Source: Adineta steineri
Lineage: Eukaryota; Rotifera; Eurotatoria; Adinetida; Adinetidae
Direction: 5' to 3'
Length of the DNA: 64,000 nt
Assembly (NCBI GenBank): GCA_905250115.1
Contig: CAJNOI010000148.1
Coordinates: 1 to 64,000, forward strand
Position numbers and translations under genes: made by a program. This document shows positions 46,118-57,699 of this stretch, one piece after another (the stretch's first letter is position 1; every line of letters starts with the position of its first letter). The notes under the pieces were generated by a model, which saw only the letters and a program-made list of their open reading frames with translations, did no database searches and had not been told where the DNA came from.

Positions 46118-47253
46118 ATGTTACCATTACTTGTTCGTTTACCAACTATGCGTTTGGGTTCATCATTATCACTTCAAGTGATGAGACGATCCCAATCGAT
46201 TGCTGTTAATTCAAGAGCAGCAAATCGTCAACAACAAGCACTTATTCGAGGAGGAATAGCTATTGTTGCTATCGGTGGCGCTGGATACTTACTTAATAAA
46301 GTAAAACAAATAAAAGAAAAATTTGTTAAATTATTTTTCGAATTTTTCATGTTATCTAGGTTCTTAATAGTCCAGTTGGTACTGTACCAGGTGCTGTGAC
46401 ACAATCAAAACAAGTATCTTTTGCTGATGCAGTCGAAGCAAATCGACCCTTTTCTCCTGTTGTTAAAGAACATTTACGTTCAACTTATGCACATTTTGCT
46501 GGTGGTCTTGCACTGACAGGAACATTTGCATATATTTTTCATCGAAATGGATGGTCAACACGATTGATGATGAGTGAGTAGTGATATTTTATAGTTATAT
46601 AAAAACAAAAACCGTTCTTTTTTTTTAAATAGTGAACAAATGGGCATATATCGGTGTAACGCTAGTGGGTACTATTGGTTCTATGATTGCAACCCAAGCT
46701 ATTGATGATCAACAAAATCCTGGACTTAAATATGCAACATGGACACTATTTAATGGTCTTATGGGTCTTTCATTAGCACCTATTTGTTTCATGCAACCTG
46801 CTTTAATCGCTCGTGCTGCTCTTATGACCACTGGTATTGTTGGTTCAATTAGTGCTGTTGGTATGACAGCAAGACGTGAACAATATTTGTGGATAGGTGC
46901 TCCACTCAGTAAGTTTTAAAAAACTACTTAGTATTATTTTTTCGAAAAATATTTCTTCTACTCTTTTAGTGGCTGGTCTTGGTGCCGTTGTATGTGCTTC
47001 TATGGGATCTCTTATCCTGCCAGTAACTTTTGTTCGTACTTTATCAGTTTTCGAGAATGTTTCTCTTTATGGTGGACTTGTTGTCTTCTCTGGTTTAGTT
47101 TTATGGGATACTAAAAAGATTATTGCACATGCAGAACAAGCTCATAGTACAAAACAATTATCGCCAATTAATGATGCACTTGGAATATATCTTGATTTTA
47201 TCAATATATTCATTAGAATTCTTACAATTATGGAGAAGAATCGAAAAAAATAG
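46118..47253 (+). CDS. GHITM: growth-hormone-inducible transmembrane protein (mitochondrial TMBIM5)
   Basis: Exons 46118-46300, 46360-46573, 46633-46908, 46970-47253. The sum is 957 nt, giving 318 residues (human GHITM has 345). The N-terminus is an arginine-rich, acid-free mitochondrial targeting sequence. Six or more membrane segments of the Bax-inhibitor-1 fold follow (HFAGGLALTGTFAYIF, WAYIGVTLVGTIGSMIA, GLMGLSLAPICFM, MTTGIVGSISAVGM, LGAVVCASMGSLILPV, LYGGLVVFSGLVLWDT). The C-terminus SPINDALGIYLDFINIFIRI is the family hallmark. In mammals it resides in the inner mitochondrial membrane, shapes cristae and mediates proton-coupled calcium transport. AATAAA lies at 47320. Confidence 0.95.
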
Positions 47254-47727
47254 AAAGAGAACTATCACTCAATTAAGCAAGCAAACTGTATATTCTAAAA
47301 TATATTTTTTTTTATTAATAATAAACTACTCGTTTTAAAAAACGAATAGATACGATTTTGAAACTTGAAATTTTTTTTTTTGGCAGAAAAAAAACGTAAC
47401 TAATAAATTAATCGTAGAGTAATATTCTTATTGAAAAGTGAAATAAAAGATTTCGATTAAAAATCAAACTATGATACGGCTGATTCTTATAAAATGTGTC
47501 AAAGCGTCTAAAGGTAAAATTACTGTAATTTAATAGGCTTCTTGATTTTTGGCGAGAAAAAGTTAATATCTTCTGTATTTTATACAAAGATTGTATATGA
47601 ACAAAAAAATTATCAAGGCGAAATGACTCTATTGTACTCATAGTTTTTGTAAGAAGAACATTTATCAACTTTGATTTTCAAATATATACGTACAAAAGAC
47701 ATCCTTATTAATTCCTTTTTCTTTGAA
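47254..47727. other. intergenic spacer, nothing recognised
   Basis: GHITM 3' UTR and upstream region of the Ly6-like gene. The minus-strand open frame 47408-47668 shows no family feature. Confidence 0.5.
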
Positions 47728-48173
47728 ATGTCGTATATATTTCTTTTTCTCTTCGGTAACTTAATTTCCTATTTCATTAATTTAAAATTTTAATTACTAT
47801 AACTTCATAGTAGGAAATATTCTAGCTAAAGAATGTTATCTATGCACAATGTGTAATGAAATATTCAATAATGCAACAGAATTACGTGTAACTGTGAATG
47901 AAAATGATTGGTGTTATGTAAGTACTACAATATATAAAAGTATTTCTTTAATAATCTTTTTTTCTCTCTCAGAAACGTATTGTAAGTGGTATTACTAATC
48001 GAGGTTCAACTGGTAGAACATGTATTTCATTGAGTCCAAATCATTTCTGTTGTATGGGACATCTTTGTAATAAAGGAACAGTGACATTCACAATGAACAT
48101 CTTGACTATTTTAATTATACCATTCACAACGTTATTAACTTGTGTGTTTTCAAACTATACAGAATTATTATAA
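47728..48173 (+). CDS. small Ly6/three-finger-like GPI-anchored protein
   Basis: Exons 47728-47755, 47811-47917, 47973-48173. The sum is 336 nt, giving 111 residues; each exon is too short for an ordinary ORF screen. The first exon plus the start of the second encode a signal peptide (MSYIFLFLFVGNILA, then KECYLC). The mature part has about ten cysteines, opening with CYLCTMC and closing with CCMGHLCN, the end signature CC..(D)xCN of Ly6/uPAR three-finger domains. It ends in a hydrophobic tail (MNILTILIIPFTTLLTCVF) typical of GPI attachment. Such proteins modulate receptors or ion channels at the cell surface; the target here is unknown. Confidence 0.75.
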
Positions 48174-48232
48174 TCATAATCTTTTCGATTTGTTGACTTG
48201 TACAAAATAATTACTAATAATTAAATAGAATA

Positions 48233-48321
48233 GACAGTGTGCTCAAGTGCTTATGCGGTCTACCTATTAATGGAGTGAACAGATTCCTTCTAGAAACGAA
48301 GGTTCGAATCCTTTCACTATT
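48233..48321 (+). repeat. tRNA-like relic (SINE or tRNA pseudogene), copy 1
   Basis: A 89-nt stretch with an A-box-like TGCTCAAGTGCTTATGCGG and a perfect B box GGTTCGAATCC inside a five-base T stem (GAAGG/CCTTT). The ends GACAGTG/CACTATT pair at 6 of 7 positions counting one wobble. Length suggests a serine/leucine-type tRNA ancestor. The anticodon stem does not pair, so it is not a working tRNA. A second copy is at 49240-49316. Confidence 0.5.
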
Positions 48322-49239
48322 CATTAGTAAAAAAGGTCGAAAAGACTGAAGATTAAATTTTTTTCCAATGACACTTTGTTAATAATTCTCTTTTAATCAT
48401 ATAAAATAATGTTTCCGAAAAGAATATATTAGCTAGAAAATATTCGCTTAGACATTTTTTTTCTTTTTCTTCGATTACTTGCATTATTATCTAATTGATT
48501 TAGATATTCAATTAGAGAATTTCTTGAATCGTTTTTTCATAACAACTCTTATTCTATTCAAACTAACTATTCGTTATTGTTCTTGTTTATGAACAAGCAA
48601 TCAAGTCTTTATAGTATTGTACTTTGTTAACAACTAATGATGTAACAAGTTAAATTCTCTTATATATTTTAAGTACTTGATAGTTGGTACTTGAATCTTA
48701 TTATTAGATGTATGACATTTTATATAGATAAATGTTATGTCTAGTTGAGAAAGTGTATTTTCTTTTTTTTCTCTTCTTCTTCTTCATACATTGCCCGAAA
48801 AAGTCTATCAGTATGACAAATGAATAATGTCAGTTAATAATTATATAAACGAAAAGAGTCGTACACAATTGAATAAAAAAAAAAGAACGTGCTCAAAAAT
48901 ATTTTTGTTATTAGAGAAAAGATAGATATTGATAATAATTTCTGTTAGAAGAGAAAATAAATATATAGAAAATCTCATAGGGATAGCTAGTTTAATACAT
49001 ATTATAGTAATAAATAAGGATTTTCGTGTGACTAATTTATTCAATACATACAGAAAGGATAGAAAACAACAAGAATATAAATGCAAATAGAGTTAAGATA
49101 ACATAATATCTAAGACTAAGAAAAACAAATCTGTTATTAAATAATTTCATGTAGTAGAAATAATATTAATGGATGTATGAGAGGAAATCGAAAATTAGGA
49201 GATATTATTGATGTTTTTTCCTGTAAAATTAATGTTTTA

Positions 49240-49316
49240 ATGGCAACAGATAGTGTGTACTTAAGACGTTACATCGCCTGCCTACTAATGCAATGAGTAG
49301 ATTCCTTCCATTTTTC
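49240..49316 (+). repeat. tRNA-like relic, copy 2 (lacks the 3' half)
   Basis: Aligns with copy 1 over GA(C/T)AGTGTG, the region around ACTAATG, and AGATTCCTTC, with many substitutions. The B box and T stem are missing. It lies about 1 kb downstream of copy 1 in the same orientation. Confidence 0.4.
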
Positions 49317-52300
49317 GTTAAAATTGTTTACACATAGACTAATCATTATGATTGATAGTACGTGTTTTCATCATTGAAGAATATCTTCAAAATATTGTAT
49401 TCAATTTATTTACATATGTTTTTAATCGTTTGATGCGAATGAATGATTTCTATGTATATCAATATATTTAATTATATTTTACTATTTTATATAAATTGAA
49501 TGTAAACATGCATATATACAATGAGAATAATATTTAATTTTCATTCAAAATATTTCGTTGTATAGTAAAATAGACACTAAGTCATTGACAACGATCGAAC
49601 AATAACAAATTGTGTTTCCGCCCAATCGATTGTTGTTCATCTTTGAGGCGAAAAAAATGGTGTTATTCTCTTTCTTTCTTTTTTTATGACTAGCTCTCGA
49701 TAATCCTTCATTCTATCGTGTGTGTGTGTGTGTGTGTAGTATGATGCATGGATGAATAGTAAAGAGAATCAAGAGGAAAAAGAAAATCTGTGTTCAATAT
49801 CGATCTATAGTTTTTTCCTTATCGTATCTTTTTTGTCTTTTTCCTTTTCCTCGTTTCTTATGTCTATCTGAATGACAAATGCACACACACACACATACAC
49901 AAACAGTCTTTTTTTCTTAACTTGAGAACTCGATCATGATTATAACAGAACATCTCCTACTTCATTCTTATCCTGTCTCGCGGGATACATCAAACAACAC
50001 TTGATCAAATCTTAAATCATTATCATTACTAACAATTAACTTACGTAAAACATCAGACATGCATCATAGACTCAATGATGCGCGAATAAACTCTCTCTCT
50101 CTTCAATGCATTTGAAAAGTTAATATGAAGAATATTCTTACAAATGATAAAAAAAAGAACAACTACAATGATTTACAATTAAACTAAAACGAATTCATTT
50201 AGGTAAGTAAGTAAAAGATTTTGATTTGTTATATTCTAATATAATGTTTTTAAAAGAAATAAACAAACAAACATATATTAACTTTTTTTTGTGTTATTTA
50301 ATCTAATCGATTGAATGAAATTTTTAAGAGAAGATAAAACGATTATTAACGCTATTGGTTTAGATTAGTCGTTTTTGATAAATCGATATACTACATTGAT
50401 TGTATATTATAAGAATTGATTAATCGGAACATATTATTTATAAACGATCAAGGACAAAGATCAATGTCTGATGAAATCTTAAAAATTCATAATTGATCAG
50501 ATCTGTAACAAAAAAGTCCCCTATGACTATTATAAATCGACAAACGATAAACTATATTCCCATTTGTCTTTAATTATGTAAAAGTTCACATGAATTTTTT
50601 TTTTCTTCTATTCTTTTAAATAATGTATTATTTGTATAGCTGATAAATGACGAAAAAAAAAACGATAAGACAAAGTATTTATTGATGAGAATGAAAAAGT
50701 GCCTTATATGATGCCATTAATAATTCTTTTTTCTTGAGTATCTCTTTTGTTTTGTTTATGTGTGCAACTCTTATGAGAATGAGAAGGGACTTACATTAAT
50801 ATCTGGTAAATTATTTGTCTGCTATTCATTTTTCTTTTCTTTTGTACAAGACGAAGTACAACACACAATTTATTTGATCGTGGTAAGTTATTTAGATCAT
50901 TGAAATTTTTTGTTTTATAATTTAATTGTATATCGTAAACATTAATTTTATTTATAAAAAAAAACAAAATTTATGTCAAACAGAAATATTTTTTTTCGTA
51001 AATGTTAATTTGACAGTAATAAGTTTGTTTGTTTCATTTTAATGAAATTAAGTTTTAACCAAGCGAATTATGCAATTCGAAAATAAATAGCTCATATATT
51101 TTGAATAGAATTACTTCTTAATTAATAGGATCTGTAATATATGATTTGTTTGTATAGCTTATCAGAGACGAGAATAAACAATCGACTGAATAGTGTATAA
51201 ATGTACATCAGTTTTCTAAGTAATCGGTCTCTTTTAATCAGTGTTTTATCTAAGTATTTCCTTTCGAAAGTGCGATAGGGATTTCCGGGAGGACGAAAAT
51301 TTAATTTCTGAAGGCCAAATACATAGTATACACACAAAAATTGTAATTTTCAGGAGAGCGATGCCCACACTATCCTCCCGCTGGATAAAACACTGTTTTT
51401 AATTATTAATAAATTCGATTCGAATATTCTTGTCACTATGTCCTTTGATGAATAAAGATCACGATAATTTTTCTTCTTTTTTTTTTAATAAAAAATGGGA
51501 GAAAAATAATTTATTATTCTTGAATAAACACTATGGTTGACATCATGAAAGAGATCAAATCGAAGGAACGTGTCAACACACGGGAATATTGTATTCAACC
51601 ATAGAAGATCGTTAATGAAAGATAAATTATAGTTGTTAAAATCAATACTTTTTGACCTTAGAAATACTATTAAAGAACATATATTTATATCTATTTACGG
51701 CATCCTACAAAATAACTCATCATACAGTGACTTTGGTAGCAAAAATATCATTCGATCTAGTTTTTATATTTCAGTTTAATTATACGTATATTCATTCTGT
51801 TTTTTTACCTCGAATAAATAGGGATTATCTAGGGTTCGATATGATTTCTGCTACTGACAACTCTTTTAATCTTTGAACTAGTTGAACTTCTTGGTATATT
51901 AAATATGTTTTTGTAAGATTTCATTTTCTTATCCGATTAATCAGAATACCAATGAATTTTAGTTCATTTGTAAAAAACAGAAGTCTTATGAAACTATTAT
52001 TAGATATATGGAACGATAGATCTATAGCGGATGTTATGTTCGCGATAGCTTTTAAAAGGAAATTTTGCCAGAAGAAATCTAAAAGTATAGTTACATGGAA
52101 TACATTTTGTATATAATTTTTCAATATTAATAGTCGATATGTAGATTGATAATGAAGATAATTGTGTATATGAATAAATAACTAGAGCATGCATGTACGA
52201 TTTGATTGAATTTGAAGAAGAAAAAAAGAATTCCATTATTATATATCAGACGATTAAAGAGAAGATTTTGTAAATAAATTTGGGTATATGTGTTTAATCG

Positions 52301-55300
52301 AATCTGTTGTGTTCATAGTTAACTGTCTTAAAGAAGAATATGAAAGAGAGAAAATCATGTGCTTTTTTTTATATTCCATCAGCCTTACGGTCATCAATTT
52401 CGTTTAGATAATTAATAAGTTTTCTTGTTCATTTTCAAGTTCATTCTTTTTTGTATCCGCCTGTTTCCTTTTTATGTCAATTTCTTCTTTTCAAACTGTT
52501 TCCGATCAGGTAAGTCAATGACAGCTTGTCACAAATATTCTCATTAAAAAATTCAATTTAAATCATTATATCCTAGTAGAAAAAGAACTTGATGTTAATA
52601 TTTATATATTCAAAACAAGAAAAATTCATTTTCTAATCTATATTAGTTATAGCTTGAAGGGGAAAAGGGAGATTTTGCAATTTGTTCGTTATGATTGAAA
52701 AACTAATTAAGCCTTAGAGAAGAAAAGTAGATCAGACGGCGTTAAAATAAAAACACTTTTTTTAATTACATATTTATCATTAGTTGAAAACAATTGAAAA
52801 ATCTAGAAAATAATGTAATAATTTGTTTTTTTTTATTTTGCACGAAGTAAGAAAAACTTTAATTTGTTAATAAAATCATATATGACTAATTTTTATCTAT
52901 GCATATTTGCCGTTTTTATTAGCATAGAAAAAGCTGACAATAAAATAAAATAATCATATTAAACGAAGAAGTCTATGCACTTGGCTATTTGACGTCTAGT
53001 GTATGTGTGCTTTTTGTCGGGCGAAGAAAAAAAAAAGAGATGCATTGTTCCCTAGTTAGCAATATCTCTATATTAGAAATTCAATAGACAAAGAGACAGA
53101 GAAATGAGAGAAAGTGAAAAGCAGAACTATAGAAGTCTTCTGCTCGTTTGCTTGTGATTGCTTCCTCCACTTAACGTCGACAACTAACAAAGATACTTGA
53201 GCTTTGTTCTCACAACCGAATATACATATATAGACAAAACGTATTATTCTTCATAACACATTTGTAAACGATTTACAACAAGTATTTCAATCATATAAAC
53301 GATCACACAAACAACAAATGATGAAATCGGGTAGGTGGGATACTATACAAACACACACACACATAGAGAATATAATTTGCTTGAAGATATGTTTATTATT
53401 GTTCATCCGTCTTCTGTTTTTTTGCACTTTTCTATCCCGAAGTCATTATTTAGATATTCATTTAAGTAATATATATATATATATATAGATTAGATCCTAC
53501 ATATTTTCTTTATTCGTTATAATAAACATCGTTATTATGTACTGAGAAAAGTATAAGCTAATTAATAGATCATGTATACAAAGGTAGAAAAAATGTCGTG
53601 TGTAGCTAGTAAAATCATTGCCGATAGTAATCTGATATATATGTAGCAATAGAAAAAATGACAAACAATTATTTGTAACGGTAAGAATACTATATCATGT
53701 CGTTTGAATATATAGGAGTTTCGATACGATGATCTGTCGTTTTTACTTTCTTTTCTTTTTTGTTTTCTTCATAATAAATATATCTATTCAGATGATTACT
53801 CTTTCGTAACGTATGACAACTGAATTTACTTAAGAAATATGAAAGATTCTGTCAAATAACCATTAGTTGTATGATAATATAATAAGATCAAATATGACAA
53901 ACAAAACAAGATTAAGTTCTAAAAAGTAACTACTGGTTATTAAGTTATTTTTATCATATTGATTATTATTATCATCAAACTGTTGTTTTGTGTTTTATTA
54001 AAATAATAATAACATATTGACTTATGAAGTAGATTAGATGAAATATATTGAGTAACGGAATGAATGGTAACGATCTATTAGTTCGTTTAACTATAAGATC
54101 GATTAAAAACACATGTTATCCAACACACTCTTAAGCTTATTCTCTCGCCTCTCTCTCCGTCCAATCGACATTTCATCTCGTTTTGTATGTGGGTGGGGGT
54201 ATTGGAATAGATAAGCAAAATCTCTTGTCTATACTCATCAAACATAACGATTTTTACTCTAGTTGCCATTCACAAGTAGGTATTGATTGCTTTTTCATGT
54301 CATTCTATGAGTATATAATTGAGTATATATATAAATGCATACACGTCACATAAGAAAGATTTCAAAATAAAAAGCATAGATTTCATTCCTTATAAACTAA
54401 TCAATATATATATATATATGAGATCATAGATATACTAAAACGTATCATCTAATCTATTTTTCTTTTGATGCTATCATGCAATCTCTAGTAAATTTAAAGC
54501 AAATAGAACTTCCGTTAGCCGTCAATCATAACGAACTAATAGTTATAGCGTAGAAAAAAATAAGAAGAAAAGAAATATTGATGTAATAAGTTTTTCTTTT
54601 TTCGAAGTATTCTCAAAAATTTAATATGTATATAATTATTAATAAACATCTAGAGATAAAAGTTCGAAATATTTTGAGCTACATATATATAACACACTCA
54701 TACTTTGTTCATTTATGATTTAGTCAGCTCTTATCTATTGCGGATGATTGGTTCTAAGGGCAAACCACTTTCCGGCACACATGTCGTTTTCGTCTTTCGG
54801 AAAGAAAAAAGGAATTGGGGAGAAGATGAAGAAAAAAAACCAGTAACATAGATTATATATTAGTTAAAAGACTAATAGGAATAGTAAAAAAGAATGCGTG
54901 CATATGCATACATTCATTTAGTTGACAATCAACAGAGTACTATTTGACTATACTTGTAAATATATGTCATCGTAAAAAAGATGACATGTAACAAAGCAAA
55001 TCGTTATGTTGTTCTTTCAGGGAAAAAATAGAACAGATAAAACTATTTCTCTAAATTGATCAAAAGAAAACCTAACATTGAATTGAATTTTGATGTGTTA
55101 TGTGACAATAAATTTATTCAATATAATATTAAAAAAAATTCAAATGAATACGTGCATGATTATTTTCGATCGATCAATATAAATCAGTCGATCGATGTTC
55201 AGTAGTTGAGATAAATAATGACTCAAGGGAAAATCAATTTGATTGATCGAATGACTACAAAGCAGTATTGGACTCTTATATAAAACAAAAAAAAAAAGAA

Positions 55301-55414
55301 AGAAAAGAAATTAGATTTGATTTTTGCTAAAAATAACTATTGATATAATATATATATACTTTTTCTTCTTTTGTTTCTATAAAGAATCAATTCTTCATTT
55401 ATTCAAATTTGGAT

Positions 55415-56839
55415 ATGTTTGGCGAGATCGATTATTCTTCATCCAATCCTCATGGATCATCATCACATCGTTTATCTCGTGTTCTACCCGGTGTATCATC
55501 GTCTGATATTCAACATTATTCACAAACTTCTTCAAATTTTAATTGGAAATATTATTCATTTGAATTTCTTCTTAATAATTTTAATATCATGCCTATTAAC
55601 GATACAACATTTCTTAATTCAACTATATCAAATTATACTTCAAATTTGGAAGAAAAAACTCCACCTGAAGATGAAGTCTCAGATTATTTTCTTTATCTTA
55701 TTATCCCACTTTATTCACTTGTTTTTGTAATTGGTACAATCGGAAATATTTTAGTTATATTAACTGTTGTTACAGTTAAACAAATGCGTAATACAACAAA
55801 TGCACTTATTTTACATTTAGCTATTGCAAATTTATCATTTGTACTTATGTGTATACCACATACAATATATATTTATGTTGTTCATTCATATTATTTTCCA
55901 AGTCTTTTATGTAAATTAGCAAATACATTGATGTATTTAAGTGCATATGTTAGTATTTATATTCTTGTGTTAATGTCAGTTGATCGATTTCTTGGTGTTG
56001 TTTTTGCTGTTAAATCAAGTAAATATCGTACTCAACGAAATGCACATTTGGCTGTCATTGTTGTTTGGTTAATTGGTATCATTTTTTCTTCACCGAATAT
56101 GTAAGTATTTTTGAATGAGAAAAAAAGAAAGAAATAATTAATCAATATGTTATCTTATTAAAGGTTTTATTATGATGTATTACTTAATGATGAAAGTGCT
56201 GATTTTTGGGTATGTTTATTTCGTGATGATAAACCTTTTCTAAAGACTCTTCGACGTGTAACTGCTTATTTTTTTGCTTTATTTGGTTTAATTGTTCCAT
56301 TAATTATAATTGTTATACTCTATGGCCTTATTATAAATGTTCTACGTAAAAATGCTAAAGGTCAACAAGTAGCAAAAGGAAAAAAACGTGTAACAAAAAT
56401 GGTTTCAGCTGTTATATCATCATTTATTATATGTTGGACACCAATGCAACTTTATTTATTAGGTACACATCATAATCAAGTATCATTTCTATTTGCTATT
56501 GTTGCTCAAACTCTTGTTTATATATCAGCATGTGTTAATCCCATATTATATGCATTTTTATCTGAACCATTTCGTAAAGCATTTCAAGAATTTTTAACAT
56601 GTGGAAAATTTCTCTCAAATCATAAAAATGGTAATAATACAGTTGGAGGAGATGGTGGTGGTAGAAAACATGCAACGTATAATGCTATACAACGACAACA
56701 ACCCAAACGTGGTTTACCATTAAAATCAAATCTACATAATGATCGTCAAAAAATAACTGAAACGAATTCAGCAGCTATAACATCGGAAGCAATTGAAAAT
56801 GATCGTTTACTTCATACAAATACGACTAATATAAATTAA
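55415..56839 (+). CDS. neuropeptide GPCR, allatostatin-A/galanin receptor-like
   Basis: Exons 55415-56100 and 56164-56839. The sum is 1362 nt, giving 453 residues. The ATG at 55415 is the first in frame. The N-terminal tail (about 85 residues) carries NDT, NST and NYT glycosylation sites. Seven membrane segments follow with class A marks: GNILVI in TM1, LHLAIANLSFVL in TM2, a Cys before TM3 (LLCKLANTLMYLSAYVSIY), DRF in place of DRY (MSVDRFLGVVF), CWTP in TM6 and NPILYAF in TM7, then FRKAF. The TM3 block, the DRFL variant and the RT.RNA intracellular loop are typical of allatostatin-A and galanin receptors, which couple to Gi/o in neurons and gut. The C-tail is basic and glycine-rich. Ligand identity is inference. 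AATAAA lies at 56968. Confidence 0.88.
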
Positions 56840-57699
56840 ACTAAAAAACAAAACAGGAATTCTATATTTTTCGTTCTGTGGTGCTTTATATGTCTATTGG
56901 TCAACTTATCTCTTTTTCTTTTTGTTTAAATTCATTATTAATAAACAAGTTATTGTACATTGTGAACAATAAATAAATATCAGAAATTATTTTGATTCTA
57001 GACAACAGACTACTTGATGAAACACTTCACTTCATTGAGAACATATGCTACTTCATTCTATAAAATATCATAATCGAGTTAACCACTTTAGTAACATGTT
57101 ATGTAGCGATAGTATTTGTAAGTTACTAGAAATTATTTTTAGAAAGAATATGATGACTTGAAATATGATCGATCAAGTAGATAGAATAAATTCAAGATTT
57201 GGATATATCGTTATAATTATTTTAAAATAAATTATCAATCATTACAATGTTATGATTTCCTGTTGAAACTATAATTTATTTTGTTTTTGCTAGATAGGAT
57301 AGATCAATCAAATTGATTATCCTACTATAATATTTAATCAACAAACAGCTTGTTCATATGATGTATTATCATGCTCGATTGCACATAAATTTTCTCACTA
57401 TTTCTAATCGAATATCGGTCATATAAATTCGACATTCACGCTCTTCTTCAATTCATTCATCCATATGTCATCTGTCGTATCTTCCATTTAATAGTTCACA
57501 TTTGCTTACAAATCATTTCACACATTGTATAGATAAATGTGTAAAAGTTGACACGATTTAATGAGATATTTTTCAATCGATAAGACACATTATGTTTTTT
57601 CAATGAAACACAAAAAATAACAAATATACGGCGCATATCTGACTAGTAAAGACAAAAAAGCAAAGAAAAGAAAGAAAAAAAACAACTGTTCGAAATAAA
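56840..57699. other. convergent intergenic spacer
   Basis: Between the receptor gene 3' end (plus) and the LRR gene 3' end (minus). It should hold both 3' UTRs. No gene recognised. Confidence 0.5.

Larger units (their letters stand above)
48174..55414. other. 7.2-kb gene desert upstream of the neuropeptide receptor
   Basis: No coding gene recognised. It contains two tRNA-like relics near its left end, a (GT)n microsatellite at about 49720-49738, and several strong donor-like sites on the plus strand, the best being ATCAG/GTAAGT at 52509/52510. An acceptor-like CTATAAAG at 55376-55383 lies shortly before the receptor start codon, so part of the desert could be a 5' UTR intron of the receptor gene. 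Confidence 0.5.

Noticed and set aside
51283-51385. CGGGAGGA near both ends, suggestive of another inverted-repeat element
   Set aside because: Matching is limited to about 8-9 bp with no target duplication; too weak to call.
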